Positions 7,336 to 14,267 of a DNA stretch of 15,617 nt are shown here, one piece after another. Every line of letters starts with the position of its first letter. The stretch's first letter is position 1. The stretch is from Acidobacteriaceae bacterium UBA1307 (GTDB taxonomy: Bacteria > Acidobacteriota > Terriglobia > Terriglobales > Acidobacteriaceae): the NCBI GenBank assembly GCA_002307235.1, contig DBTV01000052.1:27814-43430 (forward strand), written 5' to 3'. The notes under the pieces were generated by a model. It searched no databases and was not told the origin of the DNA. It saw only the letters and a list, made by a program, of their open reading frames with translations. The position numbers and the translations under genes were made by a program.

Positions 7336-8486
7336 TCCGGTGCGCCGACAGGGACGCGGGCCTCTTCGCCTGCAGGCGCTTCTGCCGATAGCCTGCTCCA
7401 GTGCTCAATGTGCGAGGCCAGAAGAACGACAAGGCTGATGTAAAGCATGCTGAGGGTGCGAATCTCTCCCGGATAGCCGAGAACGGCGAACAGGGGCAGA
7501 TTGATGCAAAGGGCGATCCAGAAATGCTGGCGCAGGGCGGGGGCAAGCAGCTTCCACCCCAGTGCAATGGTCCACAGCAGAAACAGCAGAGCCAGAATGT
7601 TTTCTGTCGGCGGCTGCAGAATGCCATAGGTCGCGCGCGGATGCGACAGCAGAAGAATATCGCGCACGCTCTTCAACTGATCGATGAAGTGGACCTGCGC
7701 GTTGCCGCCAGGGTTATAGCGAAAGATCCAGTGCACGTAGACGTTGACGAGGATGCTGGGAATCGCCACCAGGGCGAGGGCAAGGCCGGATTTTTCGCGC
7801 GTCAGCCGCTGGCGTAAAAACGGATAAAGAACAGGAATAAACGGCAGATAGCTTTCCTTGTTCAGCGTGGCGAGGGCGGCCAGCGGCATCAGCCAGGCCC
7901 AGCGCCCGCGCAGGGCTGCCATGGCGGAGAGAAGGAAGAAGAGAATCTCCGGGCAGTCATAAAAATATCCCCACGGCTCCAGAAAATAGGGCAGCAGCAG
8001 CATGAAGATGCAGGTGGAAAGGGCGGAAACCGGCCTCGAAAACCCATACATGCAGCAAAAGTGGTAGCAGACGATGGTCGTTAAAAAGTAGGCCAGCAAC
8101 TCAAGAAAGAAGAGAATCCAATAGCGCGCGAAGTAGGTGCGATCCCGTTCGACGATGGAGGGGGAGAACTTTTCGTGGAGCAGGACGCCGTCGCTGTTCC
8201 GCGCGCGGTAGAGCCTGTCGACGAGGGTTTGCGGCAGCAGAGCGTTGAGGGCATTGGCCGTCGAGGGAAGCAGGGTCCGAAAGACGAAGGGGCGATCGGC
8301 GGTTTCATCGAGCGCCGTTGCCAGCGTGAAGCCCTGATGCAGCGCGACCGCGCTTGCGCCTTCCCCTTCGAGTCCGCCCTTGTTGCGATAGCCATGGAAG
8401 GCGGCGGCGGCGACGAGAAAAAACAGGGCATACGAGGCGATGCGATAGAAGAGGCGGCGATCGGAAAAGAAGGACGCAAGGGGCAT
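7263..8486 (-). CDS. Polytopic membrane protein of unknown function, paralog B (407 aa)
   Basis: The start is ATG at 8486, with GGAAAG upstream. The protein is alignable with paralog A (2095-3270) over almost its whole length: FYR-AS-A-FFLVAAAAF, RPFVFRTLLP (65-74), ARNSDG-LLHEKFS (95-108), IVERDRTYFARYW (111-123), YDCPE (176-180), NKESYLPF-PVLYPFLRQ (209-226), NPGGN (258-262), SHP-ATYGILQPPTEN (281-296), RQHFWIA (319-325) and EIRTLSMLYIS (341-351). It differs by being GC-rich like its neighbours and by a 40-residue hydrophilic tail after 365 (EARVPVGAPDYASPPALS), part of which is encoded inside the neighbouring exporter gene. It has its own promoter. The function is unknown; a GT-C-like membrane enzyme is only a guess. 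Confidence 0.75.
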   Translation of the reverse strand: MPLASFFSDRRLFYRIASYALFFLVAAAAFHGYRNKGGLEGEGASAVALHQGFTLATALDETADRPFVFRTLLPSTANALNALLPQTLVDRLYRARNSDGVLLHEKFSPSIVERDRTYFARYWILFFLELLAYFLTTIVCYHFCCMYGFSRPVSALSTCIFMLLLPYFLEPWGYFYDCPEILFFLLSAMAALRGRWAWLMPLAALATLNKESYLPFIPVLYPFLRQRLTREKSGLALALVAIPSILVNVYVHWIFRYNPGGNAQVHFIDQLKSVRDILLLSHPRATYGILQPPTENILALLFLLWTIALGWKLLAPALRQHFWIALCINLPLFAVLGYPGEIRTLSMLYISLVVLLASHIEHWSRLSAEAPAGEEARVPVGAPDYASPPALSSMPSLGSAGFSSPRQ

Positions 8487-8534
8487 CGGAGTGCTTTCCG
8501 GGCAGAGTTTTTGAGCGGGTTCCTGAGCAGGCCC

Positions 8535-8563
8535 ACCCTAGCACAGCACTGCGGGCACTGCAA
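8535..8563 (-). promoter_or_regulatory. Promoter of membrane paralog B
   Basis: On the minus strand TTGCAG (8563-8558), a 17-bp spacer, and TAGGGT (8540-8535) preceded by TGC, giving an extended -10. The block from 8546 to 8529 reads CTGTGCTAGGGTGGGCCT, close to the block upstream of paralog A. The predicted start near 8528 leaves a leader of about 42 nt. Confidence 0.6.
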
Positions 8564-8671
8564 TGAAATTGACGGGGGAAAGAGCGCGCATCGCCGCGAT
8601 TTTATTGGAGATAGAAAACAGCCGCCGGACGGTGAGCTTGAATAGAAAACCAGCGCAGGGGCGGGAGGGTT

Positions 8672-8698
8672 GCCAGTACGGCGTTGCGCCGCACTGGC
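8672..8698 (-). terminator. Hairpin downstream of the VTT-domain gene, possible terminator
   Basis: GCCAGTACGGCG (8672-8683) pairs with CGCCGCACTGGC (8687-8698) over a TTG loop, with one mismatch. It lies 11 bp past the VTT gene stop on the minus strand. No U-run directly follows on that strand, so termination is uncertain; it may be a palindromic intergenic repeat. Confidence 0.35.
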
Positions 8699-8709
8699 GG
8701 GGTACGTCT

Positions 8710-9330
8710 TTATTCCGCCTGCAATTTTGCCGCGCGACCCTTTTGAAACCACCAGAGCGCGAAGCCCGCCAGGGCCAGGGCGAAGACGCCGAGGGCAACC
8801 TGCGGGGCGTGGTGCGCGATGATGTCGACGGCGCCCGGGCCGAGCTTGATGACCAGCGCCGACAGCAGAAGCCAGCGGATCATGCGGCCGATGAAGACCG
8901 CGCCGAGAAAACTCACCACGCGCATCTCGAAGACGCCGGCGGCGAAGACGAACAGCTTCCAGGGAGCCGGGGGCGGCAGCATGGAGGGGATGATCAGGGC
9001 CAGCATCTCCTGGCTTTCAAAACGCGCGCGAATCTTTTCAAAGCGCTCGCGGTTGACGCGCTTGAGCAGAAACAGCTCGCCGCCGGCGCGGCCGAGACCG
9101 TAGGGAAGCAGTCCACCGAGTGCCGAGCCGGCCGAGGCCAGCAGGCAGTAGAGCCAGAAGTGCGGCCGGTCGTTCCAGATGTAGGCGGCCAGAAAGAAGT
9201 CCATGGGAATGGGAATGGTCGAGGAGTCCAGCAGCGCGCCCGCAAACGCGCCGCCAAAGCCCAACTTGAGGAGGGCGGGCAGAATCACCAGCTTGCACTT
9301 GACCATCAGACCAGCAAAAAAATGCTTCAA
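8710..9330 (-). CDS. VTT/DedA-like membrane protein, YqaA type (206 aa), TTG start
   Basis: The start is TTG at 9330, supported by AAAGGGA six bases upstream; the in-frame ATG at 9306 has no ribosome-binding site and would cut the N-terminus. The protein matches YqaA-type VTT proteins (SNARE-associated/DedA superfamily). Seen: a re-entrant-like segment at GGAFAGALLDSSTIPIPMDFFLAA, ALGGLLPYGLGRAGGE, RFESQEMLALIIPSMLPPPAPWKLFVFAAGVF, and two to three hydrophobic helices after 150. The PSMLPPPAPWK core is characteristic. Family members are thought to be lipid scramblase- or transporter-like proteins acting in membrane homeostasis; the substrate here is unknown. It is transcribed away from the TonB-like gene. 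Confidence 0.85.
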   Translation of the reverse strand: MKHFFAGLMVKCKLVILPALLKLGFGGAFAGALLDSSTIPIPMDFFLAAYIWNDRPHFWLYCLLASAGSALGGLLPYGLGRAGGELFLLKRVNRERFEKIRARFESQEMLALIIPSMLPPPAPWKLFVFAAGVFEMRVVSFLGAVFIGRMIRWLLLSALVIKLGPGAVDIIAHHAPQVALGVFALALAGFALWWFQKGRAAKLQAE

Positions 9331-9375
9331 ACAGGTTCCCTTTCGAGCGCGTAATCCGTCTGTTCAGAAAGAACT

Positions 9376-9381
9376 ATTGTA
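9376..9381 (-). promoter_or_regulatory. Possible -10 element of the VTT-domain gene
   Basis: On the minus strand TACAAT in CCGTACAATAG, five of six -10 bases, 45 bp before the TTG start at 9330. The region that would hold the -35 is GC-rich with no good match. Confidence 0.35.
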
Positions 9382-9417
9382 CGGGGCACGGGCCGGGGAG
9401 CGCGACCGCGGCCTTCC

Positions 9418-9447
9418 GGGACAAGCGGCTCGGCTCTTCGATACGAT
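9418..9447 (+). promoter_or_regulatory. Putative promoter of the TonB-like gene
   Basis: GGGACA (9418-9423), an 18-bp spacer and TACGAT (9442-9447). The predicted start near 9454 gives a leader of about 75 nt before ATG 9529. Confidence 0.4.
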
Positions 9448-9528
9448 GACGGGGGGAGCCAAGTGAGAAGATAGAGAAAGGATACAAAGCCGGGTCGCGC
9501 ACCAATGCGCAGGCCCGCCCAGGATCGA

Positions 9529-10614
9529 ATGCTCACCAGCGAAACGCCAGAGAACGAAGACAAGCAGAAGACGCAACCAGAGCCGAGCGAAGAGGGCGGC
9601 CGCAGCCAGGTTCCGGAGTTTCTTCCTCCGTCGGGCAGCAGCTCGCGTTGGATCAATTACGACGCCCACGAACTGCTGGATCGGATCAGCGACCTCGAGG
9701 ACGAGCGGCGTTGGGCGCGGCTGCGCGAGGGGATTCTGTGGGCGATTTTGGCCCACCTGGCGCTGTTGCTGGCGGTGGTTCTGTTGCCGCGCTATGTGTT
9801 GCACGCGCCGCCGGTGGTGGACCAGAACGCGCTGAAGGATAAAGACTTTACCTATCTCGATTCGCCGTCGATTCCGGCCAAGCCAGCGCCGAAGCTCAAG
9901 CCGCTTGAGCAGCCCCAGCTCGACAAAAAGACGCTGGAGGCAATGCGCAAGCAGTCGGAGGAGCAACAGCGCAGCCGGACGCCCACGCCACAGCAGCCAC
10001 AGCCCGAGCCGCAGAAGCCTCAGCCGCAGCCGCAGACCCAGGCCACGCCGCAACCGCAGCCGAAACTGCCCATGCAGGCGCAACAGGAACCGCAAGCCCC
10101 GGCCGCGCACCCGGCGCCGGTTCCGGCCAAGCCGAGCTTCGCCATGGGGTCGCAGAATCCGCAGGATCAGTTGCGGGAGGCGATGAAGGGCGCGGCGCAC
10201 AATCGCGGCGGCGGCAGTCCGGGCGTGCTGGGGGGCAGCGGCGGCCTGCGGCAGCATCCGGGAGCCAGCGGCGGCGGCGTGCAGGTTCTCTCCGACACGC
10301 AGGGCGTGGACTTCAACGCCTGGCTGCATGCCTGGTACTACGAGACGCAGAAGACCTGGGACCCGCTGATTCCCGACGAGGTGAACCCGCCGATTCTCAA
10401 GTCGGGCCAGGTGATGATCCGCTTCAAGGTGCTGCCCAATGGACGATTGATGCCGGGCAGCCTCGTGCTCGAAGGCCGTTCGGGCGATGTGGCGCTGGAT
10501 CGCGCGGCCTGGGGTGCGCTGACCGGCTCGAACTATCCGGGATTGCCGCATGAGTTCCACGGGCCGTATCTGGAACTGCGTGCAGTCTTTCTTTATAACG
10601 AGCAGCGGCGCTAG
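9529..10614 (+). CDS. TonB-like protein with cytoplasmic extension and Pro/Gln-rich linker (361 aa)
   Basis: ATG 9529 is chosen because AGGA (9521-9524) precedes it; the ATG at 9505 has no ribosome-binding site and adds eight residues. Layout: a hydrophilic, acidic cytoplasmic region to about residue 68 (WINYDAHELLDRISDLEDERRWARLREG), one membrane helix (about 69-90, ILWAILAHLALLLAVVLLPRYV), a Lys/Pro and then Pro/Gln-rich linker (about 149-204; PQPEPQKPQPQPQTQ), a Gly/Ser-rich stretch (about 225-250), and a C-terminal domain of about 100 residues (FNAWLHAWYYETQKTWDPLIP, VMIRFKVLPNGRLMPGSLVLEGRSGDVALDRAAWGAL). That last part follows the TonB/TolA C-terminal pattern (RF-V--DG-----I-SSG---LD-AA). 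It would span the periplasm to act on an outer-membrane partner or support envelope integrity. No exbB/exbD is visible nearby. Function by analogy only. Confidence 0.75.
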   Translation: MLTSETPENEDKQKTQPEPSEEGGRSQVPEFLPPSGSSSRWINYDAHELLDRISDLEDERRWARLREGILWAILAHLALLLAVVLLPRYVLHAPPVVDQNALKDKDFTYLDSPSIPAKPAPKLKPLEQPQLDKKTLEAMRKQSEEQQRSRTPTPQQPQPEPQKPQPQPQTQATPQPQPKLPMQAQQEPQAPAAHPAPVPAKPSFAMGSQNPQDQLREAMKGAAHNRGGGSPGVLGGSGGLRQHPGASGGGVQVLSDTQGVDFNAWLHAWYYETQKTWDPLIPDEVNPPILKSGQVMIRFKVLPNGRLMPGSLVLEGRSGDVALDRAAWGALTGSNYPGLPHEFHGPYLELRAVFLYNEQRR

Positions 10615-10633
10615 CTAGAGTGCGGTTGTGAAA

Positions 10634-10677
10634 AAAGAGAGGCGGGTTCTTCGGAGCCTGCCTCTCTTTCTCTTTTG
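10634..10677 (+). terminator. Strong Rho-independent terminator after the TonB-like gene
   Basis: A 16-bp stem (10634-10649 with 10654-10669; two G-U pairs) is closed by a C-UUCG-G tetraloop and followed by CTCTTTT. It begins 20 bp after the stop at 10614. Confidence 0.9.
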
Positions 10678-10806
10678 CGATGATTTTTGCAGGATTTTTA
10701 TCCGAGGCCCGGCCGTGATTGCGGCAGAGCCCCGAAGCGCACCCGCCGCCGTGCCAGCGACAGGTGCAGGTTGGATGCAACGGACCAAAGTCGACCGATA
10801 TGACAA

Positions 10807-10924
10807 CCCTAGAGGTCTGACCATAAGGAAGAAATCAAGAAGATATGTTTTCCAATAATCTGAATTACTGCTATTTATACCGTGTATTTCTATGGTCGGT
10901 GTTTCTATGGTCAGACCACCAGGG
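10807..10924. repeat. 118-bp AT-rich unit bounded by 19-nt inverted repeats (MITE-like)
   Basis: The left arm CCCTAGAGGTCTGACCATA (10807-10825) and the right arm TATGGTCAGACCACCAGGG (10906-10924) are reverse complements at 17 of 19 positions; the inner 12 (GGTCTGACCATA with TATGGTCAGACC) are perfect. The 80-bp interior is clearly AT-rich. An 11-nt direct repeat TTTCTATGGTC occurs at 10887-10897 and 10902-10912. No clear target-site duplication is seen beyond the arms. It may be a non-autonomous element or a long regulatory palindrome. Confidence 0.5.
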
Positions 10925-11004
10925 GGCATTCGTCAAGTTGTTTTTAAGACACGACGGAGAAATCGCGCGATCTGCACAGAAGCCTGTCGCGAAAAAGGGT
11001 AAGA

Positions 11005-11013
11005 TGCAATACT
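11005..11013 (+). promoter_or_regulatory. Possible extended -10 element of the YihY gene
   Basis: TGC-AATACT, with only a poor -35 (TGTCGC, 10985-10990, 17-bp spacer). A start near 11020 would leave an 88-nt leader before ATG 11108 and would exclude the TTG at 11015 as the start codon. Confidence 0.3.
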
Positions 11014-11107
11014 CTTGGCTATAGCATTTTGGGAATGGTCGCCGGCGGCAAGCACAAGGCCAAGGGCCTTTTTCTTCAAGACCTTCCAGAAATGCTCCCG
11101 AACAAGA

Positions 11108-11995
11108 ATGAGCCGACTGATCTCTTTATCGCGCAATGTTTTATGGCAGGCCTTGGAGCACGACATGGTCAACACGGCCAAGGCCGTCGCCTACTCGGCG
11201 ATGTTGACGGTTTTTCCGGCCCTGCTGGTGTTGACGACGCTGTTTGCCCAGGTTGAGGACGGGCCGACGCTGATCGGCGAAATTCGCGCGGTCTTTGAGC
11301 AGGTGCTGCCGGCCGACACCATGGACATGCTGCAGAGCACGGTGCTCACCCGGCGGATTCATTCGATTCAGGTGATTTTTTCGGCCACCGGACTGAGCCT
11401 GTTCGCCAGCCTTGGCGTGACGCTGTCACTGATGGAAGGTTTTCGGCGTGCCTACCGGTTGCCGCTGGCGGGCTGGGGATTTTGGAGCCGTCGCGCGCGC
11501 GCGCTGCTGCTGGTGCCGATTGCATTGATTCCTCTGGCAGTGGCGACGTTGCTGGTGGTCTTTGGCCGCGACATTGAGGGCTGGATGGTGGAGCGCGCCA
11601 ATCACGAACTGCGCCACATCGTGTTGTTTTTCTGGCGGATGGTGCGCTGGACGATTGCCCTGGGCACGAGCGTGAGTGTGCTGACGGCGCTTTATCACTT
11701 TGGCACGCGGCGCATCGAGTCGTGGCACAGGGTGGCGCTGGGCGCGGCGGCGGCATCGCTGCTCTGGTTTCCGACGACGCTGCTCTTTGGCTGGTATGTG
11801 ACGCGGATCGCCGATTACACGATGTTTTATGGCTCGTTTGGGGCGGGGATCGCGACCCTGGTCTGGCTCTACATTACGGCCTTCAGCGTGCTGCTCGGCG
11901 CGGAGATCAACGGTTATTTTTATTGCGCGCGCCAGCGCCATCCCTCTGTTGCAGAGCCGGTTACAGCCCTTGCCGAAATAAAACACCGTCAGTGA
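11108..11995 (+). CDS. YihY/BrkB-family inner-membrane protein (295 aa)
   Basis: The start is chosen by family length: ATG 11108 gives MSRLISLSRNVLWQALEHDMVNTAKAVAYSAMLTVFPALLVLTTL, the usual YihY N-terminus with an amphipathic lead then the first membrane helix. A longer reading from TTG 11015 adds a basic stretch without family pattern, and ATG 11162, though well placed after GGAG, would cut the lead. Six hydrophobic segments are seen, including LSLFASLGVTLSLMEGF, LLVPIALIPLAVATLLVVFG, WTIALGTSVSVLTALYHF and MFYGSFGAGIATLVWLYITAFSVLLGAEINGYF, the last being the characteristic YihY C-terminal pattern. The family was once called ribonuclease BN by mistake; its function is still unsettled, possibly envelope transport. 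It stands alone. Confidence 0.85.
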   Translation: MSRLISLSRNVLWQALEHDMVNTAKAVAYSAMLTVFPALLVLTTLFAQVEDGPTLIGEIRAVFEQVLPADTMDMLQSTVLTRRIHSIQVIFSATGLSLFASLGVTLSLMEGFRRAYRLPLAGWGFWSRRARALLLVPIALIPLAVATLLVVFGRDIEGWMVERANHELRHIVLFFWRMVRWTIALGTSVSVLTALYHFGTRRIESWHRVALGAAAASLLWFPTTLLFGWYVTRIADYTMFYGSFGAGIATLVWLYITAFSVLLGAEINGYFYCARQRHPSVAEPVTALAEIKHRQ

Positions 11996-12020
11996 TGGCA
12001 CTCACCGATTTTCCCGCCTT

Positions 12021-12046
12021 GAAACCCCATGATGGTAAGGGGTTTC
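12021..12046 (+). terminator. Weak terminator-like hairpin after the YihY gene
   Basis: GAAACCCC (12021-12028) and GGGGTTTC (12039-12046) form a perfect 8-bp stem with a 10-nt loop. There is no U-run after it, so it is a hairpin of uncertain function and overlaps the region where the pyk -35 would lie. Confidence 0.35.
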
Positions 12047-12070
12047 TGTCGATTCGCCGCCGTGTACAAT
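12043..12070 (+). promoter_or_regulatory. Putative pyk promoter
   Basis: TACAAT (12065-12070, five of six -10 bases) with a poor -35 TTTCTG (12043-12048) at 16-bp spacing. The predicted leader is about 77 nt and ends in TTTTTTGGAG ahead of ATG 12154. Confidence 0.4.
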
Positions 12071-12153
12071 TAGACGGGCCGTCCCTGTAGAGTTCTTCAC
12101 CGCCAGACAGTGTCCCTGTGTTCTAACTTTGTACGTTTTTTGGAGATGCATCG

Positions 12154-13785
12154 ATGTCGTTTGCAGAAATGAATCCGTCCGCGTCACCCTCCCAACGCCG
12201 CGCGAAGATTGTTGCAACCCTCGGCCCGGCTTCCAACACAGAGCCGATGCTGCGCAAGCTGATCCGCGCCGGTGTCGACGTTTTCCGCCTGAACTTCTCT
12301 CATGGTGTGCACGAGGAAAAGGCCGCATTGCTGCGCCTGATCCGCAAGGTGAGCCGCGAAGAGCACAAGCAGATCTGCATCCTGGGCGATCTGCAGGGCC
12401 CGAAGATCCGCACGGGCAATCTGAAGGATGGCAAGCCGGTTCTGCTGAAGGAAGGCGAACGGCTGACGATCACCGCGCGTGAGGTTCCTGGCACCGCCGA
12501 GCTGGTCGGCACCACCTTCAAGACTCTGGCAGAGAACGTCGAGCAGGGCTCGCGCATTCTGCTCTCCGATGGTCTGATCGAGCTGCGCGTCCGTGAGGTC
12601 ATTGACCAGGACGTGGTCTGCGACATCATCAATGGCGGCATGCTCGGTGAGCACAAGGGCATCAACCTGCCCGGCATCCCGGTCCGCGTTCCCTCGCTGA
12701 CCGAAAAGGACGCGATCGATCTGGAGTTTGCGCTGAAGATCGGCGTCGACGCGATTGCCGTTTCGTTCGTGCGTACCGCAGAAGACGTGCAGTTGGTCCG
12801 CAATCGCGTTTCGGCCTACGGCGGCGAAACCTGGATCATTGCCAAGCTCGAGAAGCCGCAGGCCATCGAGCACCTGGACGCGATCATGCAGGTTGCCGAC
12901 GGCATCATGGTGGCCCGTGGCGATCTCGGCGTCGAGGTTCCCCCGGAGAAGGTTCCGGCCATCCAGAAGCTGATCATCCAGCGCGCGGCCGAGTATTCGA
13001 AGCCGGTTATCACCGCAACGCAGATGCTCGAGTCGATGATCGAGAATCCGCGCCCGACCCGCGCCGAAGTCTCCGACGTGGCCAACGCCATCTATGACGG
13101 CACCGATGCAGTGATGTTGTCGGGTGAGTCGGCGATGGGCAAGTACCCGGTCGAGGCCGTCTCCATGATGGCGCGCATCGTGACCGAGACCGAGCGTCAC
13201 ATCAAGGAAGAGAACCTGACGAAGACGCGCATCCAGAAGGCGTCGTTGTCGGTTGCCGAGACGATCTGCGAAGCGACCGCGCATGCGGCCGACGATCTGG
13301 ATCTGCGCGGCATCGCGTTGTTCACCGAGTCGGGTGCGACCGCGCGTCAGTTGTCGAAGTATCATCCTTCGTCGCCGATCTTCGCGCTCAGCCCGAGCGA
13401 GGTGATCGTCCATCGCCTGAACCTGCTGTGGGGAACCACGCCGATTCTTTGCCCGAAGGTGAGCACCACCGAGGCGCTGGTCGATTGCGCCGAGAGCCTT
13501 CTGGTGCAGAACGACCACGTGCGCCCGAACGAGGTGATTGCCATCGTCGCCGGAACGCGCTCGAAGTCGGGTGCGACCAACTTCCTGCGTCTGCATGTGA
13601 TCGGCGAAAAGAGCCTGAAGGGTGCTCGCTTCTTTGCTCCGGCAGAGGAAGAGAAGCTGCCCACCCCGGCCAAGGCTGAAGAGGCCGTGGTTGAGGCGAA
13701 GCCCGCCCGTGCAACGCGCGCCAAGGCTGCCAAAGTTGCCAAGCCTGCCGCCAAGCGCGGCCGTCCGGCCCGCAGCAAGAAGTAG
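12154..13785 (+). CDS. pyk: Pyruvate kinase with basic C-terminal tail (543 aa)
   Basis: Catalyses phosphoenolpyruvate plus ADP to pyruvate plus ATP, the last step of glycolysis, in the cytoplasm. The start ATG 12154 follows GGAG by eight bases. Seen: RAKIVATLGPAS (16-27), FRLNFSHG (44-51), GDLQGPKIRTG (78-88), the catalytic lysine segment IIAKLEKP (K231, E233), GIMVARGDLGVE with metal ligand D257, and MLESMIENPRPTRAEVSDVANAIYDGTDAVMLSGESA (291-327), all as in the family. The C-terminal regulatory domain runs to about 496. Bacterial pyruvate kinases are usually about 470-480 residues; here an extra 47-residue tail (497-543) is rich in Lys, Ala and Pro and ends with KRGRPARSKK, an AT-hook-like core. 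The gene stands alone with its own promoter and a hairpin after it. Confidence 0.97.
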   Translation: MSFAEMNPSASPSQRRAKIVATLGPASNTEPMLRKLIRAGVDVFRLNFSHGVHEEKAALLRLIRKVSREEHKQICILGDLQGPKIRTGNLKDGKPVLLKEGERLTITAREVPGTAELVGTTFKTLAENVEQGSRILLSDGLIELRVREVIDQDVVCDIINGGMLGEHKGINLPGIPVRVPSLTEKDAIDLEFALKIGVDAIAVSFVRTAEDVQLVRNRVSAYGGETWIIAKLEKPQAIEHLDAIMQVADGIMVARGDLGVEVPPEKVPAIQKLIIQRAAEYSKPVITATQMLESMIENPRPTRAEVSDVANAIYDGTDAVMLSGESAMGKYPVEAVSMMARIVTETERHIKEENLTKTRIQKASLSVAETICEATAHAADDLDLRGIALFTESGATARQLSKYHPSSPIFALSPSEVIVHRLNLLWGTTPILCPKVSTTEALVDCAESLLVQNDHVRPNEVIAIVAGTRSKSGATNFLRLHVIGEKSLKGARFFAPAEEEKLPTPAKAEEAVVEAKPARATRAKAAKVAKPAAKRGRPARSKK

Positions 13786-13806
13786 GCTGGTTTTCCAGTC
13801 CAACAA

Positions 13807-13834
13807 CAACGCCACCTCGCGAGGGGTGGCGTTG
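13807..13834 (+). terminator. Hairpin after pyk, probable terminator
   Basis: CAACGCCACC (13807-13816) pairs perfectly with GGTGGCGTTG (13825-13834) across an 8-nt loop, 21 bp after the stop. The following CTGCGTTTGG has only a short T-run, so termination is likely but not textbook. Confidence 0.55.
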
Positions 13835-13840
13835 CTGCGT

Positions 13841-13868
13841 TTGGGGTGAAAGCTGTCTGTGCTACGAT
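13841..13868 (+). promoter_or_regulatory. Putative promoter of the DUF6883/DUF4926 operon
   Basis: TTGGGG (13841-13846), a 16-bp spacer, and TACGAT (13863-13868) with an extended TGC before it. It sits just after the pyk hairpin and 56 bp before the GTG start at 13925. Confidence 0.5.
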
Positions 13869-13924
13869 GACGCCGTGCTGGCTTTGTTGCTGTTTGCTCA
13901 CGCTGGTTCACGGGGAGCGGCAGG

Positions 13925-14257
13925 GTGCGATTGCCCAACGCGGAAGAGGCGATTGTGGACGAGCGCAAGCTGCGCGAGTACTGCCTTTCGCGGGAGCATC
14001 CGCGTGGCAGGCACAAGGCGCGCGTCTTTGCGGCGGTGCTGGGCCTCTCGGCCGAAGACTCCCATGAGGTTGCTCTTGCGCTGAAACGGGCCGCGACGGA
14101 AAACGATAGTTTGCCGGGGATTTCCGATTTTTACGGGGATCGGTACATAATAGACTTCATCTGGAGGCGCACGGGCCGCGAAGCCACGGTGCGCAGCATC
14201 TGGATTGTGTTGCGCGAGGAATCCGTGCCGCGCTTTGTCTCATGCTTTATCCCGTAG
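13925..14257 (+). CDS. DUF6883-like small protein (110 aa)
   Basis: The start is GTG 13925, with GGGGAG upstream. Seen: MRLPNAEEAIVDERKLREYCLS-EHPRGRHKARVFAAVLGLSAED, then a C-terminal half with YGDRYIIDFIWRRTGREATVRSIWIVLREESVPRFVSCF. The N-terminal sequence LPNAE-AIV---KL--Y-LS--HP-GR-KA-VF--LG is the pattern I associate with the DUF6883 family, whose activity is not known to me. It is followed ten bases later by a DUF4926-like gene, so the two are almost certainly one operon. A small two-gene operon of this kind recalls toxin-antitoxin modules; that is inference only. Confidence 0.7.
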   Translation: MRLPNAEEAIVDERKLREYCLSREHPRGRHKARVFAAVLGLSAEDSHEVALALKRAATENDSLPGISDFYGDRYIIDFIWRRTGREATVRSIWIVLREESVPRFVSCFIP

Positions 14258-14267
14258 CGAGGTGCCT

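Larger units (their letters stand above)
10615..11107. other. 493-bp gene-free stretch
   Basis: Holds the terminator (10634-10677), the inverted-repeat unit (10807-10924) and a possible promoter for the YihY gene (11005-11013). Bases 10690-10800 show nothing I can name. Open frames here have no ribosome-binding site, or run through the terminator hairpin. Confidence 0.6.

Noticed and set aside
9364..10560. Long minus-strand open frame opposite the TonB-like gene, with Leu/Arg-rich repeats.
   Set aside because: It is the complement of the Pro/Gln-rich linker codons; the plus strand has a membrane helix, a TonB-like end, a ribosome-binding site and a terminator.
10628..10858. Small open frame downstream of the TonB-like gene.
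   Set aside because: It begins inside the terminator hairpin, lacks a ribosome-binding site and ends within the inverted-repeat unit.
10807..10924. A CRISPR array, from the repeated TATGGTC motifs.
   Set aside because: Only two direct copies of 11 nt with a 4-nt gap and an inverted arm; no regular spacers.
12184..14016. A 610-codon minus-strand open frame opposite pyruvate kinase.
   Set aside because: Pyruvate kinase on the plus strand is certain; the opposite frame is His/Arg/Leu-rich with no family pattern and is a product of GC-rich codon use.
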